Positions 13,360-25,250 of a stretch of 64,000 nt of DNA are shown here, piece after piece; within the stretch, counting starts at the first letter, position 1; each line of letters begins with the position of its first letter. Under the pieces are notes generated by a model, which saw only the letters and a program-made list of their open reading frames with translations, did no database searches and was not told the DNA's origin. The DNA is from Crotophaga sulcirostris (lineage: Eukaryota; Chordata; Aves; Cuculiformes; Crotophagidae), in contig VYZB01000225.1 of the NCBI GenBank assembly GCA_013397455.1, positions 1,009,760-1,073,759 of the forward strand, given 5' to 3'. A program made the translations under genes and the position numbers.

Positions 13360-13510
13360 GATGGACATTAATGTGTTATCCTCTCCATTTAGTACAATAA
13401 CACACTAATTAGGGTAACTTTTAATTAAGCTTTTAAAACTAAATTGACTGACAAAATTGCAGTTATTAACAGTGAGAAAGCTAACAGCTCACATATGCTG
13501 TAGTGGATTC
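13360..13510. promoter_or_regulatory. AT-rich block with homeodomain-type motifs
   Basis: Dense TAAT-type core motifs (ttaatgtgttat, cacactaattaggg, ttttaattaagc) plus gcagttattaacagtg, without simple-sequence repetition. This composition is typical of deeply conserved vertebrate non-coding elements bound by homeodomain factors. Inference only; no alignment was possible. Confidence 0.15.
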
Positions 13511-14389
13511 TAATAACAGCCATACTAACCAGGAGAACTTGCACCCTACAAGCTTTTCAGAATAAGCAAGTGGGTGTGCTGCACCCACTGGACTGCCAGA
13601 AATGTCACTGTTTTCCACATTGTTTGTATTCTTTCTCTTTCTCCACAATAGCCTAACTCACTGTGTATTTGCCTTCTTTGTCCAGCTTGACATTTGGTCC
13701 CACACGACCAAACAGTGTCTGGTCTGAGGTAACCATGTAGGAGTTGGTTGTGCTTTAGGGGTCCTTTTTCTTTCTTTTCTAAACAGGTCCATTTGATCCC
13801 AGAGCACCAAAGCATTTCTGAATGCCACAGGGGCACTCTGTGGAAAAGTAGCCACTACCTACATTTTTTATGGTCTGTCCGCACATGAAAAGGTGCCTTT
13901 ACAAGATGTTCTTCTTCGTACTCTAAACATGAAACCTGTAATTAAATAGGAAAAACGAAGTTGCCAAGCAGTAAGCACTTAAAAGGGTCACGCTTCAATA
14001 ACCTTCTGTTTCTAGGAGCTCAGGTTAGCCTGAAAGGACAGCAAAGGTGCAAAAAAGCAGGTCGCAGCTATTTCTAGAAATTGTGGAAGTGACTGGAGTC
14101 GGTTCCGTGACGCCAGGAACTGGAATTTCCAGACACTGAAGTAGCACTAAGGTAGAATATATCTGATGCCAAAGCACTCCCAATTATCATTAATTCAACC
14201 ACAAATAAGTGTATTTCAGGATGTATTAAAAGGTTGGATTAAGATTACAATAGCCAGGGCAGTTAGTTAAGAATAAAAATTCAGGCTGACAGACCGAGTT
14301 CTGCCCATCAGAATGTCTGATGGAAAAGAGGCACAGTGATATAAACAGAGATCAAAATGATTTAGCTTTTGGAAGTCTTATTTTTCCTC

Positions 14390-14800
14390 TGTTTAGCAAA
14401 TGAAAACATTTACAAAGGTAGAAGTTCTTGTAATTAAATTAGATTAGGTTGTTAATTACTTTTGCAATCTTCCTTAAAAGGAGCCCTGAAATGGAACAGG
14501 AACTATTACTTACATATAATAGACATTTTATAGTCTTCCTAATTACATATATTTCACCAATAGCTATTATGTATAGTCAATTAAAATGCATTTAAAACAC
14601 CTTAAATTGCATACCATGGACCATACTGAGTAAATAAATAATTAGGCAGTTATTAAAATGCAAATTCCTAACATAAAGAAGCAATTATGGAAGCAGAAAG
14701 TATTTTAGTTCATGACTTATTGACCATATCAGCTTTTCTGGTGAGTCTTTTTGCATTAATATGAATGTTGCTGACACAATAGACACAGCAGCAAAATGGT
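14390..14800. promoter_or_regulatory. AT-rich block with POU/octamer and homeodomain motifs
   Basis: A perfect octamer atgcaaat lies at 14658-14665. A composite tttgcattaatatgaat lies at about 14750-14766, and many taatta-type cores surround them (gtaattaaatt, ttgttaattac, cctaattac). The block is complex in sequence yet AT-rich, the usual look of a conserved developmental enhancer. It abuts the candidate exon at 14829-14920. Inference only. Confidence 0.2.
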
Positions 14801-14828
14801 TTGTTTCAGTCAATACCTAATTACTTAC

Positions 14829-14920
14829 AGCTTTTAGATCCTGAGGTCTTGACTTAATGGATTGTAATAGCTCAGGAGGGAAAAGGAAGCTCTCTGCACC
14901 CCGAAAGACTTCATAATATT
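14829..14920 (-). CDS. Best candidate internal exon, unknown protein
   Basis: Seen: on the minus strand gtttattttccag (acceptor) precedes a 92-base segment ending in GCT before GTAAGTAA (near-consensus donor). Of the three frames only one is open, starting with two bases of a split codon and ending in phase 0. It encodes YYEVFRGAESFLFPPELLQS followed by IKSRPQDLKA, a balanced, soluble-looking composition. Both splice sites are the strongest pair I found in the window. Context: the 400 bases on its low-coordinate side are AT-rich and look like conserved non-coding DNA. I do not recognise the family and there is no homology search behind this call. Alternative: a chance open segment. Confidence 0.28.
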
Positions 14921-17859
14921 CTGGAAAATAAACTTTTTCTTTATCTTTGTATATTTTCTCTGTGTTTATCTTAGCATATCATTCAAAATTTGTCAATTTG
15001 TTTCCTTTTCTTTCAAATTTAGCTAACAGAAAAGGAACCATTCTGTTTGCCAGACTCATGTCACTGAAAGCTGAGATCAAATTTAGCTTGGTTATCAGAA
15101 ACTGGCATAGGTCCCATCAGAGTTGTGGTTTTTCAAGCTACAGATGAGTCCTAGCTGGTGCATGGACTCCTGCTTTGGCTTCACGGAGCTGCCTTTCACC
15201 TCCAGCTTCAGATGTGCCTCCTGGTTTTGAACACAAAGCACAGCAGTTTGACCACCTGACTCTATCCAAAGCAAATCAGGGTTTATCTGTTATGGGCACA
15301 CACATTTTAATCTCTTAAAAAACAAGAGATTGGTTGTTCACAGCTGGAAGTGTCTTGAAAACACTGTCCAGGGAAGTCTTTGCGATGTTTGGTTTCCGAG
15401 CCACTTGTGTTCTGTTTAAATCATGAAGAGACAAATTACAGCTCAGGAACTGTTTCTGTTGGATCATCGTAAAGGTTTGGTCTATACATAGTTTCTCTGA
15501 GCTAATAATCAAATGCAGAAATAAGTCCCTCGCGCCACACAAAGCAGTGGAGGCTGCAGACCCTGAAAATAGTTCAGTAAGCTAAGAGAGGATCTGTCCG
15601 CTGGTGCCTGTTAAACATAAATGTTCACGTCCTGCCAGCAGTTTAGTGGTCTCAAAGCTACAGCTCAGCCAAAACTTGAAGGAAAACTGAGGAAGGAAGG
15701 TAACACCCTGCTTGACCTTTGCAACTTGTGTGTTTGTAGGACACAACAACGGGCGAGATGGTCTTTTCAGTCTGACCCACTGCAGGTCTTCTACTGTGCT
15801 GGTCATGGCTATCCAAGGCTGGGCTTGGCTCCACAGCTCCTCCTCCAGAAGACAGGGCTGTCCCACCAGGTAGTGCTCATGCCTCTCACACACTTCTTGC
15901 TGTGTGGAGTCAGGAGCTGCTTTTCTATCATGAGATCTACAAGATCTCTGTTATTTCTGAAACACAGCATGTTTTGTTTGTTTTCTTGTCCCTACAGAGA
16001 CCAGACCAGTGATTTTGCTGCATAAATCAGAGAAACTTGCCCTTTAGAGGATGTACAGTGGAGCTGTGTGTGTGCATTGCTACAATACGTGTGCTTTGCC
16101 ATCAACTTCTTCTATTTCCAAATGAAAACTAACATGTAATGTATTAAGGATCATTTTCTTTTGCAGTAAGTCATGTCGTGCAATCTGAATGAATTTTATT
16201 TATGTAAGGAACTGACCCAGATCTCTTAAACAGGCAGTGTTCTCAGTATTACCCTAAAAGACCTTTATAGAAATGTTTAAAATCAATTTTGAGTCCTCCA
16301 GTTTCTTACAAATACATGTTTTTCAAGATTTAGGAGGAAATTTCTATTTATTTCAGCTCCTAATGAGTGATATTAGCATTATTTTATTGACATTGCTGCT
16401 TCTTAAATCCCCTGCAAGGTTGGAGACACAACCTTAAGCAAGGCAGGACAAAGAGGAGAAATAATGAAAAAGGAAAAAAACATGACATTGTACAGGTACT
16501 GTTATCTCTCTAACAGCTTCAACTTAACAAGTTTCTAGAGGAAACTCATCTCATCCTTGTAAATTTTTCCTATTTGAAAAGAATGAATAGTTCCTCACAA
16601 AAGCATGAGAATTAATTTGGTACGCAATGTAACTAGTTTCAGTAAATTAAGGAAATCATGTGTGGCATTCTTATGTGAAAAAATAATCCGTATTCGCCAC
16701 TCAGCTTTTCCTTAGGTCTCCATTTTCAGCTCTATACTTTGAAAAAATGCATGGGTCATAGCTAATTAAATGTGAACTCCTCTGATAAAGTGTCTTTGCC
16801 TTACTTTAGACATCAACGGCAGTAAGGAACTCTGATGTGATTAATTCTTCCAGGGCTACCACAAACTAGGGGGGGCTATGGGAACTTGAATTCGGTTCCT
16901 AACTGAGCAGTGTGCACCCTGCATGGTTCTTGTCCACCCAGTGTGGCTTTTCCCCATGTATAAAATAACTGTCCCATCTCATGGCACTCTTGGCTGGCTA
17001 AAATCCATTAATAAATATAAGGTGCTTAGGTGAGTATGTGGACAATAAGTGAAAGGAGAGTTAAAACTCATTATTTCCTTAGTGTCCCAGTCTTTAACTG
17101 TCACTCCACAGTAAGAAAAATTTAGAAATGCATAAAGTGCTCATGCCATGTTATCTTGTAATCAAATGTTAAAAGAACCACAGTCACCTATTTAAAATAT
17201 GTGTGAATACATATAGTATGTTTACGTTGGTAAACCTAGTCTGTTTGTACTAGGAAACATTTTTAGAAAATAATTTTATTTATAGCTTCTGTGCAAGCAT
17301 TCCAGACATAGGTGGTCTGTAAATTCCAGAAGACAGTACTTAAAAGGGAATTTTTTAACTAAAATGTAAAAGTAATAATCTCCTCTTGAGGTGCTAGATA
17401 CTGCTCCAGCTGGTACCAAGTGTTAATCTATGGAGAAGTGAACTCATTTTTGTTTTGACACTAAGATAATGCTCTATGATTTCACAGTGAAAACATTATC
17501 TGTCCCTGCTCTTTCTACCTCCAATAAAGTTTTACAAGCAATAAAGCAGCCTAGAGATCAGCTATCTTCCTGTTGGTGCCTTTGAATGTTTCCTTTTGAT
17601 GCCTACCGCACAGAAACCTCCCCAGTGAATTATTGCAAGGAACCCTTTAATTCCACTTCTGAATTTAGGTGCATAGTCTGAGCTGCAGAGTGTAGGGGAG
17701 AGAGAGGCACTGGGAATGGCAGACTTGCAAGAGTATTCCCAGATAGGAGGAAATCTAGGGTAAATCTGGATTAAAAGCAACTTTTGCTTTCTGAGTTCTG
17801 GTTGTTTTCTCCTTGCCTTCTCTGACTTGTTCCCTTCAGAGGATGATAACATGCTTTAC

Positions 17860-17958
17860 CCCTGTGTCCAGATACTGGTGCCTTCCTCAGGTGGCAAAGT
17901 AAGAGTGCTTCACTCTGCAGTGGTTCATAACAGGCTTCGTTCTCAACATATAATGACC
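17860..17958 (-). CDS. Candidate internal exon, unknown protein
   Basis: Seen: on the minus strand a pyrimidine-rich acceptor (agtttccccgtctccag) precedes a 99-base segment that is open in one frame and ends before a GTAAAG donor. With a phase-1 start and phase-1 end it encodes SLYVENEACYEPLQSEALLL followed by CHLRKAPVSGHR. Inference: its end phase fits the start of the candidate exon at 14829-14920, giving a GAA codon at the join. No domain is recognised. A 32-codon open frame is not rare by chance and the donor is only fair, so this could equally be non-coding. Confidence 0.13.
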
Positions 17959-19122
17959 CTGGAGACGGGGAAACTCCCACTTCCTACCTGAAATAATTCT
18001 CCTTGGGATGATCCAGTTTGTTCTCAGCTAAGCACCGTCCTTTCTAATTGGTATCTCTTTCTTACTAAAGTAGCAATTAGCAGAAACATTACCAATTAGC
18101 AAATTGCATTTCTCACAGCTGCCTCAGTACAGATTGCCTTATATGTCATAAACTTCTCTACACTTTACAAATGACTTATCTCGGAAGTGTTTTTTATAAG
18201 CAACGTGTTCATTTATATTTTAATTCCAGGAAAGTTCTTGACTTTCCTGTTCCAGCCCACCTAGAACAATGCGCCCATCCAGATTTCCTCATGGGGTTTG
18301 CTAGCCCTACGTTCACAGAGAACCAAACACAAGCTTCAGCACCCTCCAGCTCAGGAAATAGGATCATATCCACAAGGACTCATCTCCATAAAGCCACGCA
18401 GCTTCTAGGCTCTCTTGAGCACCTGCCTCTGCCCGCCGCCAGGAACAGGATATGGCTCTATATGGCTTATGAGAGCTGGAGCTACCCAAAAAGGCAATTC
18501 TTGGCTTATTATGCTCTTAAGATTTTAGCTGGAGGGCATCACCATGTTAGTCACTTCCTCCCCTTCCTCCTGGACCCTGTTGCAGGAAAGAAGGAACAAT
18601 GCGCTCTTGTGTAATTCAACGCTCACACGGTAGGTGACACAAGGCAGCAGCGGCATGCGGTGCTGGGACACTCACCCAAGCACAGGAGCAATGGTGAAAG
18701 AGCTTTTCCAAAGTACTTATGAAGTAATACCACTCCTTGGCTGGCTGAAATGTAGCATTTCATGTTTGCAGAGACTGTGTTCTTCATGTAGCTGGATAAA
18801 AAGTACAGCAGTCCATACTAGAGGTGTCTCAGGGCAGAACAAAGGACCTTAATTTCAAATCTACTTGTCCACACGTAAACTTTGGGGTGTTCCTACCCAT
18901 CTCAGAGGAGGAGCACTCAATGCTGGGTCTCCTCACATGGAGTGGGCAGCCTTGGCCAAACAGCACTGCTGCTTCTCCAGACCCACTCATTTGCCTCTTG
19001 TGCAAATATTTACCCTGGGCCAAGATGATGCAAAAGGTCATGTCTCAAACCATCCTTTCTGCAATGAGCGCACAAAGGGGATGGTGAGAACCAGGCCGGG
19101 TCCTTTGTATTTCCACCCACTG

Positions 19123-19290
19123 TCTTCACAGTATCACAGTTTCACAGTATAACCAGGTTGGAAGAGACCTCTGAGATCATCAAGTCCAACCTATAAGCCA
19201 ACACTAACACCATCCCATCACCTAAACCATGGCACTCAGTGCCTCATCCAGTCTTCCCTTAAACACATCCAGGGTCGGTCTTACTCCATC
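19123..19290 (-). mobile_element. CR1 LINE 3' end (young subfamily), inverted
   Basis: Read on the minus strand this is the 3' end of a CR1 element. The plus strand shows 'cagtatcacagtttcacag' (the tail), then 'aaccaggttggaagagacct', 'ctgagatcatcaagtccaac' and 'taaaccatggcactcagtgc'. It matches the copies at 25251, 32706 and 43303 until about 19277, where 'agggtcgg' runs into unrelated sequence instead of the expected 'cgactccaccacctccctgg'. The insertion was therefore truncated there, or later rearranged. Only the extreme C-terminal codons and the 3' untranslated part are left. Confidence 0.88.
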
Positions 19291-20721
19291 CAGGCTGGAC
19301 TGGAGGAAGAGAAGGCACAAGTGATGGTGATAGAGGTGAGAAACTGTCCTGTTTACCAAAGAGAAATGCTGAAAGAAATCGTTGACTTCTCACATAAACC
19401 AACTCATAAAGGGGCCTTGTCTGCAGAATTGTGTTAGTCCAGAGTCTCAGTAGCAAGTAGCAGGTAGCTCTCACTCCCAGAAGAAAGTACCTAAGCAGCA
19501 AAAACCAAGAAGACTCCCCTGTACTTGGCTTTTTACTGAATTGGGAGAGATTTTAAATCTCATTGCCCATAACCAGAGTGCACTCACATGTATTTATCAA
19601 ATGAAAAGGAAAGGATGCCCTGCTGCTCGCACGCCCCATCAGAGCCCAGACCTTGCTCCTTGCTCACCCAGGCCCACTTTTCCAGGCCTACAAAGGCTGG
19701 ACTTACTTGCCTTTTGCTTTTTGGTTCAGATGAAAAGTTCCACTTTATTCCTGGGGTGTATTACTAAATCACCCTGTGCCACATTCAGAGTGAGTTGGCC
19801 TTTTCAGACGCCCTGTGCTCCAAGGAGAGACCCATTTGTACGAAACTCTGTGCAGAGTATATGGGCATTTAGTAGGGAGATTAATATGAAAATACTCAGC
19901 TATCCAATGAACTTATTAGGATAATGCAATCACTTGAGTCTAGATGTTAGAGTTCACTTAAAGTTCACTGACTATTATGGGACTGATGGTATATAGAATA
20001 GCTTAATCTTACCGTGGGAAAACTAAAATCATGTAGGGGAAAATTAGGCAAGACATGGAGGATAAACTCCCATTCCTATGAGAGATACCACGGGACACAC
20101 CAAAAAAGGCAGAAAAGGAACCATTTACTTCTAATGCAGTGGGAAAGGCTATGCTGTTACCAACACATACAGTAGCCATTTGCAATCCTGAACTGTTTTG
20201 TAGACATTTTGCAAAAGTGGGGAGGGGGAAAAGCTGCTTTATGTTTCTTTTTCAGGCTCACAATGCAGAGGGGAAAGGAGAGATTCAAAAGACTGCTCTG
20301 TTTTGCAGGCTAAAGATTCCTGCTTCATTTACTGACAGGACCTTTCTATGCATAAGGGGAGACCTCCCACACCTTAAATTACTGCACTGAATGGATTTAC
20401 ATTCTGCTTTATCCTCTGCATTCCAGCTCCTGCCCTTAGCCTTGTGATTGTGTGCCTGCGACCCTGCCAGCCCAATGCCCCGTAGAGCTCAGGTCCTCCC
20501 CACCAGGAAAACACACAGGAAGAAAAGAATCCTCAATTAGACATATCCTTCCAAAGTGGAACTGCTTCCCCACGTAAAATTAAACTTGCAGAAGAAAACA
20601 TTTGAGCATTTGAGTGAAAGTTGGAGCTAATTAAAGCTGCACAAAGTTCTTTGGCTTCACTCACCTGGAGAAGAAAAGTGTAGCTCTAGGCAAGCAGGAG
20701 CTTGTTGAGCTTTAAGAAATG

Positions 20722-20743
20722 TTACCTGCTTAAAGGCAGGTAA
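20722..20743. repeat. 8-bp stem, 6-base loop hairpin
   Basis: Arms ttacctgc (20722-20729) and gcaggtaa (20736-20743) are exact reverse complements around the loop ttaaag. A compact foldback in unique DNA, possibly chance. Confidence 0.55.
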
Positions 20744-20887
20744 AATCTGGCATAAGCTGTTAATCCATCATTCAGGTTTTTACATGTCAAACTCCTGTAA
20801 ATGTTTTTCTACCACATCCTGTCTCCTCCTTCCCCAGCTGAAAAATAATAATAATTTTGGAAGGGCATGAATTAGGCCTGTCATTCT

Positions 20888-20918
20888 TCCTTATTTTTTT
20901 CTTTTTTTTTTTTTTTCT
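20888..20918. repeat. Poly-T tract
   Basis: T-rich run with one C interruption, low complexity. There is no adjoining SINE or processed gene copy that I can recognise. Confidence 0.85.
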
Positions 20919-23900
20919 TATCCTTAAACTACATCACACAAACTCCTCATCTCTCAGCAGACTTGATTCTGCACTCCCAGCCAGGTAGCAAAATTCACCA
21001 CAATTTCAACTTGAAGTGAGACTCTAAGTTTGCTTCCAAGAGAGAAAAACTAAGCCTTCCTCCTGCCCATAATATATTCCAGGCCATCATCAGGATGCCA
21101 CTTTGGTCAGCTACCAGTGACCAGGTGGGGCTTTCCAGCAAGATATCCTGAACACACCCACACCAGGTGGAGGCAGGAGAGAAAGGGGAAGGAGAGAGAG
21201 GTTGGTGTTGATATGAAAAATGGGGCAAGGCTAGATCTGAGTAACCTCAACCTCAGCAAGGAGATGTGTTGACAAAACAGACAGCCCACTGCCAAGACAT
21301 TATTCTGGGTAAACAGTCCCTGACAGTGGGTTTCAGCACTGCCAGCAGAATGATGGAACTCTTGCCATGCTCACCTGGGCAGCACTGAGATATTGCATCC
21401 TTTGGACCTTCCCATCTCCTGTGTGTGTGCATACAAGCATATCCAGCCTCCTCTGAGTAAGAGACAAGATGACAGGTTTTTTTTACTACGAACAAGAGGG
21501 ATTTTGTGAAGGTTTTAGCACCCTGTGTTTGCACAGAGATTAGTGGGGACAGGATCCACTGCTCATTGCTCTAAACCTATGCATTATTTCAGGGCCAATC
21601 ACACTTTCTAATGACAGGTGGGATGACTAGCTGAAGGTTTCCACATTGAGAGCAGCAACGCAGTGACCCTAGAGGCATCCCCACTTGATCTGCATTACCT
21701 CTGAACAGGCTCCACCCCACTTTGCAGAAGTTGAGTCTTACAGTAGAGGTGCCACACCAAGCCCCCTCTTTCCCACAACCCCCACAAGCCAGTTAACATC
21801 CTAGCATTGCAGACACCCTGCTTCATAGCTCTCCTCTCCAGATTGAGGTAACAGTTGAAGCACAAAACACCTGGACTTTGTGACACAATTCTGCTGCGAG
21901 CCAGACACTAAAAGAAATATGCAGGTCTAAAAAAAAAATCCAAACTCCCCAGTGCACCTGCAAGCCCTAAGTTTCCTTATCAACCCTTAGCATTCCTTGG
22001 TCAGAGTCCTCAAGGGTGCTTGCAGTCTCTTCACCTGCACAGGGCTTTCCCTTCAACTCATCCTTCATGTCTCTTTGCCTAAGATCTTCTCTTCTCTGTA
22101 AGACAGTTCCTTATTGCTCCTGTCCTAAGCAGGGTCACTAGTTCTCTCTAATTTCCAGGGGGGTGATCTGATATTCAGTGCCACGTTTGCCAAGCAGGCT
22201 GTTTTCACTGGGGAACTCCCGACCATGAGCACTTCCAAGTGCTCACAGCATCACCCGTGTGTAAGGCCTTCTGCTACTACAAAGAGATAAAGACTGCAGG
22301 GAAAGTCAAAGACTCCCACAAGGAAAACACAGTTGGCAGACTTGTATAAAATATGCAACCTCTATTTAGATTCTTCCACTTGTCAAACTATGCTTCTTTT
22401 CTATGAATTTTATTTTCCCCAGAAGTAACAAAGTTATGTATAACACCTTTTACAAGGCATCTGATGTTTACCATATCTATGGAAATATGAATTGCCTCCC
22501 TGATTTCCTGTTTACAGTGTCACCTCTCTGTGGAATGCATAATCTCACAGGGCTTTGGTCTGTTGCAGAATAGTTTCCCTTAAAGATTTGTACACACAGA
22601 AGGGAGCATTGACACACTCTAACATTAAGTCTAACTCAAGGCCAAGCTCCCTGTAGTGCCAATGCAGCCTCCAGAGAGCAATTTAGGGTACCTAATCTGA
22701 AAGTCCTAAATTAAGCTACGTGAATACTTCCCAAACTGTGAAGGACTCCACACTCAGTGAAAGGAGAGATCCCAGTATGAATGAACCAAGAGGAGTCATT
22801 GACCTTAAGAAGACCAGGATTTTCATTCACAAATTTAAGAACGTTTTGTTAAATTGAATTCTGTTAGTTGGTGGGGTTTTTTTAGGCCACTTATGAACTT
22901 CCTTCAGAGCTCTATGGAGCTGCATGGAATAATTAAGCAAACAAATCTAGTCCCATGCTAAGTTAATTACATGCCTTGTGGTTTCATATATATTTTTCTC
23001 CCTTTCATAGTTACCTTTTAATATGTCCCCATATTTCTTTCTGACTTTTCTGTATTACTCTCTTTAGTCTTCAGGAAACCCATTATTACTCATGGGACCA
23101 AGTAGTCAAATAAGTCTCAGTGAGTGCAATTAATCTCTTCAGCTAGGAGGCTGGCTGTGAGACGGCTTTCACCTTTATATTTTTCAGTTGCTATGGATCA
23201 TCATTGCTTCCCCCTAAACTCACGTGTCCGAGTCCCTCTGGACCCTGTGATATGCAGGACCCCAGAGCTTCCAGGGCTCTTTAACAACCATGAATTGACT
23301 CCTTACATTGGACTATGTTGAGGAAGCAGGGAAGGGAGGACTTATTTCACTATTTCAATGATATTCTTAATGACAAAAATAATTTCACTTCAGGAAGGAC
23401 AGATTAATTATAGTTCTATTAAATGCATGGATTTAAAATTATTAATATTGCAACAGAATTATAGCTAAATGCATTTTTATGCAGCTTGGCAGAGTAAACA
23501 CCCTGGGGACGGAGTTTTTGGTCTGAGCTCAGAAGAATAATTCTGGGGCCAAAAATTATCATGTCTCCAGCAGAAATATTAGAAAGAAGAGAGTTAAGTC
23601 TTTCAGGCTGTTTGTAGATATACATTGGCTTTAGAGAAATTTTGACAATATCTCGTGGAATTCTAATCAGCAAGTTTAAGAAACAGATTGAAAATAAACT
23701 TATGTAAGAACACAAAGTGTGAAAACCTGTTCCTAGGAAGGCCTCTCTACAGATTGCTTTTCGAAAAGAAGTGTTAGAGTTAGGATATTCTAAAAGCCTT
23801 TTACTGGTCTGGTAATTCAAACAATAACTCACACAATTGACTGATAATATGCTTATCAAATATGAAGATAGCATCAAGCTAAAAAGTCTGTTATGCACTG

Positions 23901-24204
23901 GAAATCCATAAAGATCTTACAGATCAGGGAAATAACCAAGAAAGGATGCTAGTCAATAAGAAGAAATAGAATTTTCTGCAATTACGTATAGACGATTGCA
24001 CAAATACAGGTTGTAACTGACAGTTGACATGCTATTTCTGCGTGCAAGGACCTGAGGTTTATAGAAGATCATAAGTTAAGTATGGGTCAGGAATGTCCAT
24101 GTTGTTACTACAAATGCACAAATGTGCTCATGAAATATAATAATACCCAGGAGACTTGTTTCTAACACACACACAGAAAATCATTTCCATCCACATCATG
24201 CTGG

Positions 24205-24677
24205 AAAGACCTCACCCAGGAGATTTCATCCTATTTTAGCACTACAGTTGAAGAAAGATGTGGGCCATTGGCCAGAGTCCAGAGGACAGCAGGAATGACC
24301 AAAAGTCTTCAAAACAAGGACCACTGAAGTCTGAGGATTGTTTAGTCTAGAGAAGGAGACAGAAAGTCTTCAAGTATGTGAGAGTTAAAGAGAGGGAAGA
24401 CACAAAGTCTTTTCCTTTTCCATTACAGATGGAAAAAGAAGAACCATTCATTAGTTGCAGCAAGAGACATCCTACTTAGGCATTAGGAAAGCTTTCCAGT
24501 GGTAAGGATAACTGGAATTGGAAAAGATTACATAGGGAAGCCGCGAAGTTCCCGTTTATTGAAAGTTTTTAAACTGCTAGCAGAGCACAGAAGACGATTA
24601 ATCCTTCCCTGGGGCAGAGGGATGAACTAGATGACCTCTTGAGGTCCCTTCCAGCCTGTTTTTGATGCCTCTGTGTG
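24205..24677 (+). mobile_element. CR1 LINE fragment, old and diverged
   Basis: About 470 bases of a diverged CR1 in sense orientation. Recognisable CR1 landmarks occur in the right order: a 'gccagagtccagaggacagc' segment, 'gattgtttagtctagagaag', a region equivalent to the last coding part, 'gatgaactagatgacctctt', and the terminal 'gaggtcccttccagcctg' with a degraded 'gatgcctctgtg' tail. Many substitutions and several indels break the reading frame, and CpGs are mostly gone. This indicates an insertion much older than the copies at 25251 and 32706. The left boundary is uncertain by tens of bases. Confidence 0.8.
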
Positions 24678-25250
24678 GGTAAGACAAAAACCAAATGAGC
24701 ATGAGAAAATATCCTGTAGCAAAATACTACAGATCCAGTTCACATAACTTTGAAGGGCAAGTCAGAAATTAATTGATATTTAAAGCATTTTAGGCAAAAA
24801 AAAATGTTATTGTTTTATTACAGGTGTTAAATAGATTTTTCATAACAGTGTAATACTTATAAATTATTCCACTACAGTGCTGATATGAGTGGGAGGGCAG
24901 CCTGGGACTTTTAATTTAAAAGAAAGAATCAAGTTTTTCTGTTTAATTCCACAGAGTAAAACTGGCCCATGCATTAACAGAGGGGACACCTGGGTACCAG
25001 GCACTTCCAGGGGTTGCCCTGCATGAGCCCTAAACACATCAGATTTTGGCAAAGGGGTGCAATCATCTGCAATGCAGCTCATTTCACTTTCTTAATGGGA
25101 AGTGGTGCAATGAGGTCGACGACACTTGCTCACTAGTCCTGGCTCACCAGACTGCAAGGCAGAAAAATCACTGCCCTGGGTCAGCCTTCAGTCAGCCTTC
25201 AACCCTGATGGAAGAGGTGCAGAAAGTCTGGTTCAGTGCTGGGGTGGAGA
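24678..25250. other. Short unique spacer between two CR1 fragments
   Basis: About 570 bases separating an old and a young CR1, both in sense orientation. Its last ~200 bases are GC-richer (gaggtcgacgacacttg and following) and could be a decayed part of one of the insertions, but I cannot align them to CR1. Confidence 0.5.

Larger units (their letters stand above)
5327..19122. other. Unique non-repetitive DNA
   Basis: Nearly 14 kb without a recognisable transposon. It contains a C-run near 9811, small tandem repeats, two AT-rich blocks and two candidate minus-strand exons. The open frames at 15621-16025 and 18171-18614 show no domain, signal peptide or codon pattern that I can support as genes. 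Confidence 0.6.
19291..24204. other. Unique non-repetitive DNA
   Basis: Between two CR1 copies. Holds a T-tract (20888), a small hairpin (20722-20743) and a 159-codon minus-strand open frame at 23419-23898, which is rich in Leu/Ile/Ser with no recognisable family and lies in AT-rich DNA. Nothing else identified. Confidence 0.6.

Noticed and set aside
20537..20671. Strong minus-strand acceptor (cttttcttctccag) followed by about 43 open codons
   Set aside because: The acceptor AG abuts GTGAGTG, and no other exon could be tied to it; open length is within chance.
23419..23898. 159-codon minus-strand open frame with hydrophobic patches
   Set aside because: The hydrophobic bias follows from AT-rich codons. 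No membrane-protein family is recognised.
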